From CAVZCC01 sp963773765 (GTDB lineage: Bacteria; Actinomycetota; Acidimicrobiia; Acidimicrobiales; Microtrichaceae), in contig CAVZCC010000006.1 in the NCBI GenBank assembly GCA_963773765.1, positions 620,001 to 684,000 on the forward strand: a stretch of DNA of 64,000 nucleotides, read 5' to 3'. Both the position numbers and the translations under genes were made by a program. Positions 49,615 through 58,781 of this stretch are shown piece after piece (position 1 is the first letter of the stretch; each line of letters begins with the position of its first letter). The notes beneath the pieces are model-generated. The model ran no database searches. It was given only the letters and a program-made list of their open reading frames with translations, and had not been told where the DNA came from.

Positions 49615-50799
49615 ATGCACGGAACCGTCACGAAGAAGGGCAACCGCTGGTACGCGGTCGTCTACGAAGGCACTGACGACGCGGGCAAGCCGAAGCGCCG
49701 CTGGATCTCCGCCGGTACGCGCAAGGCCGACGCCGAGCGCGTGCTCGCTGACCTCATCCGCAAGAAGCACGAGGGAGAACCGCTCGCGCTCCCCAAGGGG
49801 ACCCTCGGGCAGTACCTGACCGAGCGTTGGCTCCCGGTACAGGAGTCGCGGCTACGGCGGAGCACGTTCGACGCGTACCGCCGCAACATCGACCTGCACG
49901 TGCTGCCCGCTCTCGGTCAACGCCAGCTCGCCAAGCTGTCCCCGGGTGACCTCGACCTGTTCTACGCCGATCTGCTGGCGAAGGGTCGACGCGGGAAGGG
50001 ATCGGACAACAAGGGCCTGGCGCCGAAGACGGTGCGCAACATCCACGTGATGATGAACAAGGCACTGTCGGACGCGCAGCGCAAGGGCCTCGTTGTGCGC
50101 AACGTCGCCAACCTCGCCGATCCGCCGAAGCTCAGCGCTCAGCGACGCGAGGACATCAAGGCGTGGGACGCCGATCAGCTGTGCGTGTTCCTCGACGCGA
50201 TGGACAGCCAGCGGTTCCTCCCCGCGTTCCACCTGTCGGCTCACACCGGCATGCGGCGCGGCGAGATCCTCGGGCTGCGCTGGGGTGACGTCGACCTCGA
50301 GGCAGGTCGGGTCTCTGTTCGGCAGGCGCTCGTCTCGGTCGCGTACGAAGTGCACATCTCGGACGTGAAGACGGGAACCGGCCGGCGGACCGTCGACATC
50401 GAGGAGGACGCCATCGCCGTGCTCGAGTCGTGGCGCTCGCTGCGCATCGAGGAGCGGGGAGGCAAGGCGCCGGCCAAGACCGATCTGGTCTTCACCCGGC
50501 CCGACGGGAGCTGGCTGCACCCCGATCTGTTCAGTCAGATTTTCGATCGTGTCGTGGCCAAGCTCGACGTCCCGGAGATCACGCTGCACGACCTGCGCCA
50601 CACGCACGCGACGATCCTGCTGATGAACGGAGTCCCGGTGAAGGTCGTCAGCGAACGGCTCGGCCATGCGAGCCCGGCCTTCACGATGAGTGTGTACCAG
50701 CACGTGCTTCCCGGCATGCAGGCCGAGGCCGCCGAGCTGTTCGCCGAGGTGCTCCGCCAGGCCGCCGAGCGCAAGCGCGGTGGCGTGAGCGGCGACTGA
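49615..50799 (+). CDS. tyrosine-type site-specific integrase
   Basis: 394 residues from ATG 49615 (GAGAAGGGA upstream). N-terminal AP2-like arm-binding domain (MHGTVTKKGNRWYAVVYEG), then a SAM-like core-binding domain (TLGQYLTERWLPVQESRLRR), then the catalytic domain with Arg in AHTGMRRGEILGLRW, H-x-x-R in LHDLRHTHATILL, the third His in ERLGHASPAF and nucleophile Tyr in TMSVYQHVLPG. All active-site residues are present and the frame is intact. It should catalyse integration and excision at the tRNA-fMet gene. Confidence 0.96.
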   Translation: MHGTVTKKGNRWYAVVYEGTDDAGKPKRRWISAGTRKADAERVLADLIRKKHEGEPLALPKGTLGQYLTERWLPVQESRLRRSTFDAYRRNIDLHVLPALGQRQLAKLSPGDLDLFYADLLAKGRRGKGSDNKGLAPKTVRNIHVMMNKALSDAQRKGLVVRNVANLADPPKLSAQRREDIKAWDADQLCVFLDAMDSQRFLPAFHLSAHTGMRRGEILGLRWGDVDLEAGRVSVRQALVSVAYEVHISDVKTGTGRRTVDIEEDAIAVLESWRSLRIEERGGKAPAKTDLVFTRPDGSWLHPDLFSQIFDRVVAKLDVPEITLHDLRHTHATILLMNGVPVKVVSERLGHASPAFTMSVYQHVLPGMQAEAAELFAEVLRQAAERKRGGVSGD

Positions 50800-50813
50800 C
50801 GATCGCTGCGACG

Positions 50814-51494
50814 ATGGACCTCATGGACGAGCAGGAGTCTCCCAGCGCCGACCGGCCGCTCAACACGATCACCGTGGCCGGTCGCGAGCTCCTGCTCGTC
50901 GAGGTCGGCGGAGGTACCGAGATCCACCTGGCGTTGGAGTTCGCCGACGGCGACACGGCGATCCAGGTCGACGGAATCCCCGGCGACGATGACGAAGCCG
51001 ACCCTCTGGGAACAGACGACGCTGTGCGGTCGCGAGTGGTTCAACGAGGCGCCGGGTGCCGACGACCCCACGCTTCTGTGGCAAGACGCTGCCTACGCGC
51101 CGACCTGTCGAGCGTGCCTCCGGGTCGTCGACAGCTGGCTCCCGAAGTCGACCGCGCCAGTCGGCGTGTCGTTGCTGGCCGAGGTGGTCGCCGAACGCGG
51201 TCGTCGAGCGAAGCTCGACCTACGTGACCGGCGTGCCCGGCGAGCACCTCGAGGCCACCCGCCGAGCGATCCGGAAGGCACTCCGCGATCGAGGCTTCCG
51301 CTCGAACACTCACGTGATCGACGACGTGCTGGCCGTGTGGTCGGACGACGCCTACCAGCGCCCTCGATCCGGACGAGCTCGGCGCCAGCACGAGGGCGGC
51401 GATCGATCGGATCATGTCCGGCGAGGTGAGCGAAGCTCCCGCGCCATCGCCGCAAACGACCATCGCCTGGAGCACCTGGGTCGCCGATCTGTGA
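50814..51494 (+). CDS. hypothetical zinc-binding protein(s) after the integrase
   Basis: Two readings are possible. A short acidic protein starts at ATG 50814 (NTITVAGRELLLVEVGGG). From ATG 50989 another frame reads MTKPTLWEQTTLCGREWF and then APTCRACLRVVDSWLP, with C-x-G-R and C-x-x-C that could bind zinc. One doubled third base (GTCG near 50969) would join them into a single protein. Further breaks (CGTC near 51209, one near 51360) then give GVPGEHLEATRRAIRKALRD and an end at TGA 51492-51494. Not recognised; genes with a TTLCGR start and C-x-x-C occur on actinobacterial mobile elements. Confidence 0.45.
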
Positions 51495-51545
51495 GCCGCA
51501 GCGCAAGGCAGCCGTCTCGGATCGGGTGACACCTACGCTCAGTGT

Positions 51546-52792
51546 GTGCCGCCGAAGCTCGCGTCCCTTGAACCACACCAACTTCTGGCAGTCATGGCGC
51601 ACCCGACGCAGGCTTGGTCGGCAGAGACGGTTGAGTCCTTGCTTGCCCACCTTCGCCTCTGCGTGGAGCCTGCTGATTACTTCGACGTTCAGATTGAACT
51701 CTTCAATCATGTGATTCGCGTGCGACGGAGCGCGAGCTCGTGTGAGCCAGAACTTGAAGAGGACAAGGCGGGGGCTGCCACCTGCAGACGGGGCGCCTAC
51801 GCCAGATGCGGGGCGCGACCCTGCGGCCCGTGAGACGTGGCAGATCGAAGATCTCGTCTTCGAGCGGACGGCCCGCCAACTCCGGTCTGTGGGCGACGCT
51901 CTCGCTTGGCGCGTTTCTGGATTCGAGTCGCCGCTACATTCACCGCGGTGTCGCAGAATGCACCGCCTGGCCCGATGGCTGGGAAGACTGGGCTCCAGGC
52001 CGAACTGGACGCCGTCAATTCCAGGTGGCATCAGCACGATCGATAGCTCTCTCCTTCACGATCTCACTTCGTGTCTGCGAATTGACAGACCTACGGACTT
52101 CTACCCCGGCGGTCACAAGGAGATCGTCGAGATCAAGACGCGCCCTACGAAGAACGCCGCTCAATCCCGTCGCATGAAGGGCAGCAGTGGCCGCCGTCGA
52201 CCATGGGGCTCAGCTGACCGCGCACCGGTGAGCAGCTCATGCCGAATCGACCCTCGCCGTATAGGACGCACGCTCTCGCAGTTCGCCGACGTCATCGACT
52301 GGCGTCCGAGCACGGCACGAAGGGATGAGAGCTTCCGGATGGCCGGGCGCTGATCGGGACGGACGGTGCGCAGCGGCTCTCGCGACTTGAACGCTTCGAC
52401 GACGCAGCTGACTGGGCCTCCATCCTCACCCGAGAGCGAGCATCGGCCCTCAATCATGCGGGCATTGCGCAAGCCGGACACCACGCCTCCATGAAGACAG
52501 CAGATTGGGCATCACGATCGCCTCTCTCGGTGCCGTACGGCGTCTCCCCATCAGCCCTTCACAAGCGAGCGGCAGTCAGTCGGCGATCGTTGTCGTCGAG
52601 ACCGTCCTGTCAATCGACGCGGTCGAGTCAGTCGCTGGGGAGAAGGCAGGCCTCGAAGGAAGCCTCGTTCCTGCCTGACGCCGACTGTGGGATCTCACCC
52701 ACGTCCAGTCGCTCGAGCTCGCCGCAAAGGCGACCGGTCGCTACGTGATCCACGGTGGGTCGATGCGTCAGCTTCTTGCCGAACTGGATTGA
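51546..52792 (+). CDS. putative PD-(D/E)XK-like protein with many frame breaks
   Basis: Reading through about eight third-position breaks gives a protein of some 410 residues from GTG 51546 (PPKLASLEPHQLLAVMAHP) to TGA 52790-52792 (LELAAKATGRYVIHGG, QLLAELD). The middle part has LLHDLTSCLRI followed by PGGHKEIVEIKTRPTKNAA, an Asp then Glu-x-Lys arrangement as in PD-(D/E)XK nucleases, and helical Arg/Lys-rich flanks (RRMKAAVAAVDHG). Codon use is far more A/T-tolerant than in the host genes, so it was acquired recently. Assignment rests on a weak motif only. Confidence 0.4.
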
Positions 52793-53040
52793 CCTCACGT
52801 GCTGGCTCGACGGGTGCATGAGTTGCTCGGCCTGCACCGATCCCTCCATGCCGCCGCCGTACTGCTCGTTCACATCGCGACCCGAGTGGAGCTCGTGGCG
52901 CTGAACACGGCAGATGCGATCAGGACACACGGCGCCGATGCGTGAGCTCGACGCGGGACCGGACGGTAGATGCGGCACCGAGGCAGAATGTGACAACTAT
53001 CACGGGTGTAGTTACAGGGTGAGAGCGTTCTGACCTAGCA
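52793..53040. other. short region with a possible 48-residue reading frame
   Basis: A GTG at 52799 opens a 48-codon frame to TGA 52943-52945 (LARRVHELLGLHRSLHAAAV), helical and possibly the end of a degraded gene. At about 52990-53015 an A/T-rich imperfect palindrome (GACAACTA ... TAGTTACA) could be a protein-binding site or part of a terminator for the minus-strand operon that ends at 53041. Confidence 0.25.
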
Positions 53041-53730
53041 CTACTTCGGCCGTCGGTAGAGGACGGCGGTCCAGAGGCGGAAGCGGATGATGTGGGTCCG
53101 GTTGCGCCAGTGGGCGCGGCTGCTCAGCTCGGTCCAGGTGATCGGTACGCCTTCGTCGCGGAGGCTGAAGGGGTCGCGGTAGCCGAGCTCCCAGAGGGTG
53201 CGGACCTCGGCGACGTCGGAGAGGAAGCGGCACACGGAGTTGGATCGCTGATGCCCTCGCAGACCCCGAGCGGTCATGTCGTCGCCGCACACGTCGCATC
53301 GAACGAAGTGGTCTTCGAGCTCGAGCAAGCGTTCCAAGGCGGCGAAGCCGTCGGTGCAGAACGCGGGCTCGATGCTGCGTCCGTCAGCGATCGCCGCTCG
53401 GGCAACCGTCCACCACCGTCGGCCCGTGACCCCGTCGAGCGGGGATCGGACGACGATGCCCTGGACCGCGCTGTCGTGGAGGCGCATTCCGGGCCTTGGG
53501 TTGAGCAGTCGGTCGCCGCTGATTTCCGGCTTGGCCAGGACCGAAGACGGGAGGAGCGTCCGGGCGTCGTCGGCGTCCTCGTTCGCGAGGAGGACTTCGG
53601 TCACCGGGCGCCGGCTCTCGGTCCACGGAATGCCACGGCATCGGCCGGCGTGGGGGACGACCGCCTTCGGGTGGAGCCAGACCTCGCATCCGTAGGGGCA
53701 GCGGGCGGTGAGGTACTCGCACTTGGTCAC
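53041..53730 (-). CDS. element-encoded protein with two zinc-finger-like motifs
   Basis: 229 residues from GTG 53730, behind GGGAGGTG. The N-terminus has CPYGCEVWLHPKAVVPHAGR and then Cys, a C-x3-C...H-x3-C arrangement. The C-terminal part has CDVCGDDMTARGLRGHQRSN followed by a Cys, a C-x2-C-x11-H-x5-C finger. Between them is an unassigned alpha/beta domain. Both look like nucleic-acid-binding or treble-clef fingers. Last gene of the minus-strand operon running from the relaxase leftward. Family not recognised. Frame intact. Confidence 0.65.
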   Translation of the reverse strand: MTKCEYLTARCPYGCEVWLHPKAVVPHAGRCRGIPWTESRRPVTEVLLANEDADDARTLLPSSVLAKPEISGDRLLNPRPGMRLHDSAVQGIVVRSPLDGVTGRRWWTVARAAIADGRSIEPAFCTDGFAALERLLELEDHFVRCDVCGDDMTARGLRGHQRSNSVCRFLSDVAEVRTLWELGYRDPFSLRDEGVPITWTELSSRAHWRNRTHIIRFRLWTAVLYRRPK

Positions 53731-53743
53731 GGCAGCACCTCCC

Positions 53744-54334
53744 TCACTCGCTGTTGGCGAAGGGCTTGAACCAGTCGTTGGGATGGAGGTTGGCGATTCC
53801 CAGCTGTTGGTTGACCGGCGAGTCGGGGTCCTCGATGCCATCGAGGGCCGGGTTGTAGAGCATGAGCACGTCGGTGTCTTGGAGGAGGAGATCCTCGAGC
53901 CAGTCGACCTGATCGTCGTCTTCGTGGGCAGGGATCCGTTCGATCCAGTCCGGGTCCACCAGTTCGTCGATGTCGTCGAGCATGGAGAGGATGACGTGGA
54001 CGACCATCTCGTCGGCTGTGCAGGTCGCGATCGACTCGAGCCACGGGAGTCCCTCCGCGACGCGCTTCGCGACGATGGCGAAGCGCGAGGCGAAGGCCGA
54101 CTCGAACCGCTCGTCGGCGTGACGCCGAGCGAGAGGCGGGAGCGTGCTGAGGATCTCCTCGCCGAATCCCTGGTGGAAGTCGTCGTAGATGAGTTCGGCG
54201 ATGAACCAGACCTTGGCGGCCGACCGAGGGGTCAGTTCCGAGTCGGAGTAGAGCGAAGCGAAGTCGGGAACATCGGAGACGAGCCGGATCGTGCGGACCG
54301 GGCGCCGATCGATCAGTGGTGCTTCGGGGTGCAT
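53744..54334 (-). CDS. hypothetical acidic protein
   Basis: 196 residues from ATG 54334 (CTGAGGAGG upstream). Helical and strongly acidic (DDIDELVDPDWIERIPAHED, QVDWLEDLLLQDTDVLML), no known domain, no membrane segment. It lies 13 bp before the zinc-finger gene and 10 bp after the excisionase-like gene on the same strand, so it is part of one operon. Acidic proteins in such positions on mobile elements can be DNA mimics or antitoxin-like, but nothing here proves that. Confidence 0.6.
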   Translation of the reverse strand: MHPEAPLIDRRPVRTIRLVSDVPDFASLYSDSELTPRSAAKVWFIAELIYDDFHQGFGEEILSTLPPLARRHADERFESAFASRFAIVAKRVAEGLPWLESIATCTADEMVVHVILSMLDDIDELVDPDWIERIPAHEDDDQVDWLEDLLLQDTDVLMLYNPALDGIEDPDSPVNQQLGIANLHPNDWFKPFANSE

Positions 54335-54344
54335 CACGGCCTCC

Positions 54345-54587
54345 TCAGGCGACGTCGCGGTCGGTGGAGCCGCGGCTCGTGTTCGTCGACTCGTGAAGAA
54401 GTTGGAGCAGTGCGGATCGGGGCACTCGAAGGGAGCGACCGAGCGCGATGCACGGAAGGCCAGAGCGGCCACCGGTGGCCCGCCACTCTCGGGTGAGCGC
54501 GTAGGCCGCGTTGCGGCTGATGCGGAGGATGGTGGCCGCCTCTTCGACGGTGAGCACCTCGGATTCGCTTGCGTCGGTGGTTTGCAC
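54345..54587 (-). CDS. excisionase-like helix-turn-helix protein
   Basis: 80 residues from GTG 54587 (AAGGAG upstream). The helix-turn-helix is VLTVEEAATILRISRNAAYA followed by LPCIALGRSLRVPRSALLQL, the winged MerR-like pattern of excisionase-family DNA-binding domains. Such proteins direct integrase towards excision or regulate transfer genes. It follows the relaxase gene by 67 bp on the same strand. Confidence 0.85.
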   Translation of the reverse strand: MQTTDASESEVLTVEEAATILRISRNAAYALTREWRATGGRSGLPCIALGRSLRVPRSALLQLLHESTNTSRGSTDRDVA

Positions 54588-54654
54588 AGTGGCTCCTTGC
54601 GTCGTCGAGCGTTTGCTTGACTACGCCCGAGCCGGCGCTGTTTCTCGCGTCGGC

Positions 54655-57600
54655 TCACAAGCTGAGGCCGCGGTCGGGTGTCCTTGCGTCCGGTTGGCCG
54701 TACGCGATCTCCCAGGCGGTCAGCTCGCCGGTGGACCGCTGGAGGCGCTCGGCGACGGCTTCGTCGGCGGGGGCGGGTGGGACCTTCGGGAGGGCCTCGC
54801 CGTCGAGGGGGTCGACGGCGGCGGTGAGGTAGAGGTGGTTGGCGAGGCGGCCGCGGGTGATGTCGACGTAGGTCTCGGCGCGGGTGGCGGTGGCATCGAC
54901 GCGGCTGGTCGACACGTCGCTGCGTCGAGCCCTGGACGGCGTAGCTGGTGAGGGCGTAGGCGTGGTCGATGCCGACCTCGCTGCGGCCGCCGCGGTTGCG
55001 GTGGTGGTCGAAGAAGCTGCGGGGCAGGTCGATGGTGCCGATGCCGTCGAAGTCGACGGTGATCCTGTCGTCGTCCTTCTTGTCGCCGTGGTGGATGGCG
55101 GTCACGGTGCCGAGCGCCCCGTTGCGGACGTAGGCGCGACGGTCACCCTCGGGGTGGAGGTCACGGTTCGGGGCTCGAGCGGTGACACGGTCGCCGACGG
55201 AGAAGTGGCGGTCGTCGCTGGCGATGATCTCGTCGGTGCCGATCTCGCCGTGGATCTGACGGAGCTGGTGGGCGAGGCGGTTCAGCTGGCGGCGGGTGGT
55301 GTTGCGCCGGTCGACCATCGGGTGGTCGTGGCCTTCGTGGTGGGCGTCCCACCAGCGGGCGAGGACGTGCCGGTACATGGCGAGGTCGTCGTCGACGACG
55401 TGGAGGTGCCCGGCCCGCTGGAGGTGATCGAGGGCGTCGTCGATCCGGCCGTCGCGCAGGGCTTCGGCGGCCGCCCGGTCGTTGGGGTCACGGACCCGAT
55501 GGGTGGTGACCAGTTCGGGGGTGTCGCGCTCGTGACGCTCGCAGAGCACTCGGAACATGCCGCCCGCAGCGATCGCTCCGTGCTGGGCCGGGTCGCCGAT
55601 GAGCCGCAACGTCGCCCCTGCGGAAGCGGCCATCCGCATGAGCTGGTCGAGGTCGCGGTCCGACAGCGTCGAGGCCTCGTCGACCACGAGCACCGTCCGG
55701 GAGTCGAGGGGGTTGGCGTGGGGGTCGTCGTGGACGAGGTACCAGGCGACCGTTTCGCACTCGATCCCGGTGGCCGCCGCGAGTGTGCGAGCGGCCTCGC
55801 CCTTGACGGCCGTGCCGACCACTCGGTAGCCGACCGCCTGCCACGCCTGAGCGGCGGCGGCGACGCTGGTGGTCTTGCCGGCGCCGGCCCGTCCGATGGC
55901 CGCTTGGAATCGGTGCCCGCTCGTGCACCACGACGAGACCAGTGCGCGCTGTTCCTCGGAGAGGTGCGAGTGCGTCTCGAACGCGGCGGAAAGTGCAGCT
56001 CGGGGAGACGAGGCTCGCCCCTTGGTGGAGGCCCTTGGCGACGCGGGCCATGATCCGGTCCTGCACGCCGAGCATCTCGACCGTGGTGAACATCTCGACG
56101 TCGTCGCCTCCGAGGTGGAGCACGTGGCGTGATGCCAGGAACTCGTCGGTGAGCTCCTCGAGGCGAGCGGCGCCGCAGAGCAGCGGCTGGGGTGCGGCTT
56201 CGTCGCCGGACGGGGTGGTTGGCGAGTGCGACGAGGGCTTCGGCTCGGCTGAACACCGATCCGCCGTGGCAGATCCCGTCGGGCCCGGCGAGTGAGGCGA
56301 ACAGGTCCTCGGCGTCGGGTTCATGGATGGGTACGTCGTGGCCGTGACAGGCCGAGATCGCCGCAGCATCGAAGCCGTGTGATTCGGCGCGTCGCCGCCA
56401 GTCGTCGACCAGCTCGGCGACGGGGGTGTGCTGCTTGGCGGGGCGGGTCCGCAGCACGATGTGTTCGATCTCGCCGGGGTGGGCGCCGCGCCCGATGGCT
56501 TCCTCCAGCTCACGGAGGGCGTCGTCGATCTCGGTGCGGCGCTTGGAGAACTCGGCGAGCACCGCGTCGTCGATGCCGTCGATCTCCCATCCGCCCTTGC
56601 GGCCGGGTCGCCATCGAACTCCGAGGCGGGACGAGAGTTGGTGGCGCATCTCGGCAGTGGCCAGGGCGGAGGCGGCGTGGGTGTGGCGGTAGAGGCCCCG
56701 GGAGTCGAGCGCCCGGCGGCGACCCGTCCTCGAGGGTGACGGTGTTGGCGACGACGTTGTGGTGGTGGGGGAACGGATCGAGCGCCCGGGAGGTGAGGTG
56801 CCGGAAGGTCGCCACCATCCAGCCGGCGGCGGGAACGGGCTTGCCGGTGACCCGCGCCGATGGCGGCATGTTGTTCGAGCCAGCGCATGGCCCAGTCGTT
56901 GCCGCTCTGGATCGCGCCGAGCACGGCGGCCGATGTCTCGGGCGTGCCGACGAGGGCGAGGACGCCGAGGGACTTCTCGGTGGTGAGGGTGAGGTCGAAC
57001 GCGACCCTGACCGACGGTGGGTGGCGGCGCTCCAGGAACGCGACGAGCTCCCGACGGGTGACGATCCACTGGTTGCTGGGTGCCACGGTGAGCGACGAGG
57101 TACGCGCGGCGCGGGCGCCGCCCGGCAGCGAGGGTCTCCTCGATGTCGTCCCGGTGGTCTTCGTGGTGCTTGGCGATCTTGCGCATGTACCGCTGCGGTG
57201 ACGCCGGCCAGACGGGCGGCCTCGCCGATCGGGAACTGGTCATCGGGTGTCCCGGTGGCCGAGAGCGCCTCCGGGCTCGTCCCGGTCTCCCTGGCGTCGA
57301 CGCATCGGGACAGCTCTGCTTCGGCGACCCACCGGGTTCCGTCCCGGTCCACGACCGGGACGAGAAACGAGCCCTCTGGCTGGACCGGGACGCCACCGGG
57401 AACCGAACCGGGAACTGAACCGGGAACTCCAGCGGGAACGGGACCGAGCCGGGACAGGGCCATCCCGGTCCCGACATCGAGCATCCGGGACACCTCCGCC
57501 TTGGTGACGCCGAGCACGGCGGCGGCGTCGGCTTCCCCGTAGAGCAGTTCGCCCTCCGTCCCGGTCGCCGTGTGGTTCCCGGCTCCCAGCTTTGGTCGCC

Positions 57601-57902
57601 GTCCCGGCGGATCCCTGGGCGGTGATGAGCCGTTCACCCGTGCGCGGGTCCCTCCCGGCCAGCACTCGAGCGAAGTCGGACCGTTCGACCTGCCCAGCCA
57701 GGCCGGTGGCTCGGGCCGCCTCGCCGAGCCAGCGCCCTGGCTCCTCCCCGCTGTCGGCGTAGTACCGGGACGGTCCCTCGGGGCCACCGGGACTCGGTGT
57801 CGGTTGCTCCTTGGGGAGTGGCTGGAGATACCGGACGATGGCATCGACGACCTTGGCGATGTCGCGGCTGCCACCGCCGAGCGGGGTGATCGTGAACTTC
57901 AC
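54655..57902 (-). CDS. MobF-family conjugative relaxase-helicase (TrwC/TraA-like)
   Basis: About 1080 residues after repair. GTG 57902 gives VKFTITPLGGGSRDIAKVVD, then SRYYADSGEEPGRWLGEA, the N-terminus of TrwC relaxases. The three-His metal motif is in LDPFPHHHNVVANTV. The C-terminal half is a RecD-like helicase with Walker A GRAGAGKTTS, Walker B VLVVDEAS, and motifs LRLIGDPAQHGAI and ALTSYAVQG. Two helix-turn-helix-like segments (AAAVLGVTKAEVSRMLDVG and GEAARLAGVT) are embedded between the N-terminus and the His motif. It nicks oriT and unwinds the transferred strand. Eight quadruplet codons (for example TCGC, GGCG, GCAG, CCGA) break the frame; all involve two different third bases. Confidence 0.88.
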
Positions 57903-58732
57903 AGCCGGCCCGACCGGGACGGGCTCGCAGGTTTCCCGGAGGGGAACCTGCAAATGTGTGCGCGCCGGATCTGGCCTTCAATGCGGCGCGATCGGGCTGG
58001 GACCGGGACGCTTCCGGGACGGGTCCCGGGGGTGCGGGGGGTCATCGTCCGAGGGCCTTGCTCGGGGGGAGGGCCTGGTGCCGTGGGTCGCTCGAAGCGG
58101 TCGAGCCGCGCGGTGACCTCGGCGACCTGGGCGCTGTAGTCCTTGACGGCGGCGATCCGGTCGAGGTGGGCATCGAGCAGCCGCTCGTGCGCCTCCCGGG
58201 TCCACTCCGGAAGTCGCCCGAGGCGGTGATCGCGCAGCGGCGCCACCTCGGTGTAGACGGCGATCGATCTGCCCGGCTCGATCCACTCGGCGAGGCGGAA
58301 CTGGGCCAGGCGGTCGAGCGCTCGGTTGAACCGTCCGTGTTGGCCGGTGCCTGGCCCGAGGCCAAGCGTCTGGGCCAGAGCATCGGCCGGCAGCAACGGC
58401 CGGCTCCTGTTGGGTCCACAGCACGGGCATCCGGCGGAGGATCGCGACCGAGCTGGGCCCGACGACGGCTCCCCAGCACTGCTCGACGTACGGGTGGGCC
58501 AGGTCGAAACCGAGGCGACGGACTTGGGCATCGGGATGAGGGCGAGCGTGTAGCTCGAGGTTGGTCTCCATACCGGACTACGCCTCGGAGCGGCCCAGAT
58601 CACCGCGGTGGATCCCACGAGAACGCCAACCGGGACGTGACCGGGAACTCGACCGGGACGAATGGAGCCGACCGGGACAGGAATTCTTCCGATTTCTCGA
58701 AACCGGGAACCCAAACGGGAACTCCACCGGGA
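57250..58732. repeat. cluster of 20 copies of ACCGGGA, partly phased at 11-12 bp
   Basis: ACCGGGA starts at 57354, 57384, 57395, 57407, 57419, 57764, 57786, 57913, 58002, 58629, 58640, 58652, 58671, 58702 and 58726; its complement starts at 57250, 57280, 57342, 57463 and 57559. Within runs the spacing is 11-12 bp, and a near-copy (AACGGGA) fills 58714. By base composition fewer than one copy would be expected in this stretch. The repeats run through the relaxase 5' coding part and the intergenic region. Likely protein-binding sites (iteron, oriT or clt-like). Confidence 0.75.
57899..58571 (-). CDS. relaxase-partner protein, probable winged-helix type
   Basis: About 224 residues after repair of one quadruplet codon (GCCG near 58395). 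Start ATG 58571. Central part reads FDLAHPYVEQCWGAVVGPSS, FNRALDRLAQFRLAEWIEPG and IAVYTEVAPLRDHRLGRLPE, alternating helix and strand as in winged-helix replication or transfer accessory proteins. The C-terminus is Arg/Pro-rich. The stop overlaps the relaxase GTG (GTGA), so both are made together. Homologues directly upstream of TraA-type relaxases are common in actinobacterial elements, from memory; its role (oriT recognition or regulation) is inferred. Confidence 0.6.
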
Positions 58733-58781
58733 ATGGCCGCGCGGAACCTCGGAGTGTCCACACGACACGAGGAGGTCCCCG
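58572..58781. promoter_or_regulatory. divergent intergenic region, candidate oriT/operator
   Basis: 210 bp between the relaxase operon (-) and the sigma-like gene (+). It contains six ACCGGGA copies in two phased groups (58629-58677 and 58702-58732) flanking the A/T-richer segment GAATTCTTCCGATTTCTCGA at 58681-58700. Position, repeats and A/T-rich centre fit an origin of transfer or an operator shared by both operons. No nick-site consensus was identified. Confidence 0.45.

Noticed and set aside
57250..58732. ACCGGGA array as a clt locus for an FtsK-like TraB
   Set aside because: No TraB/FtsK-type gene is in the window and a MobF relaxase is present; kept only as an analogy.
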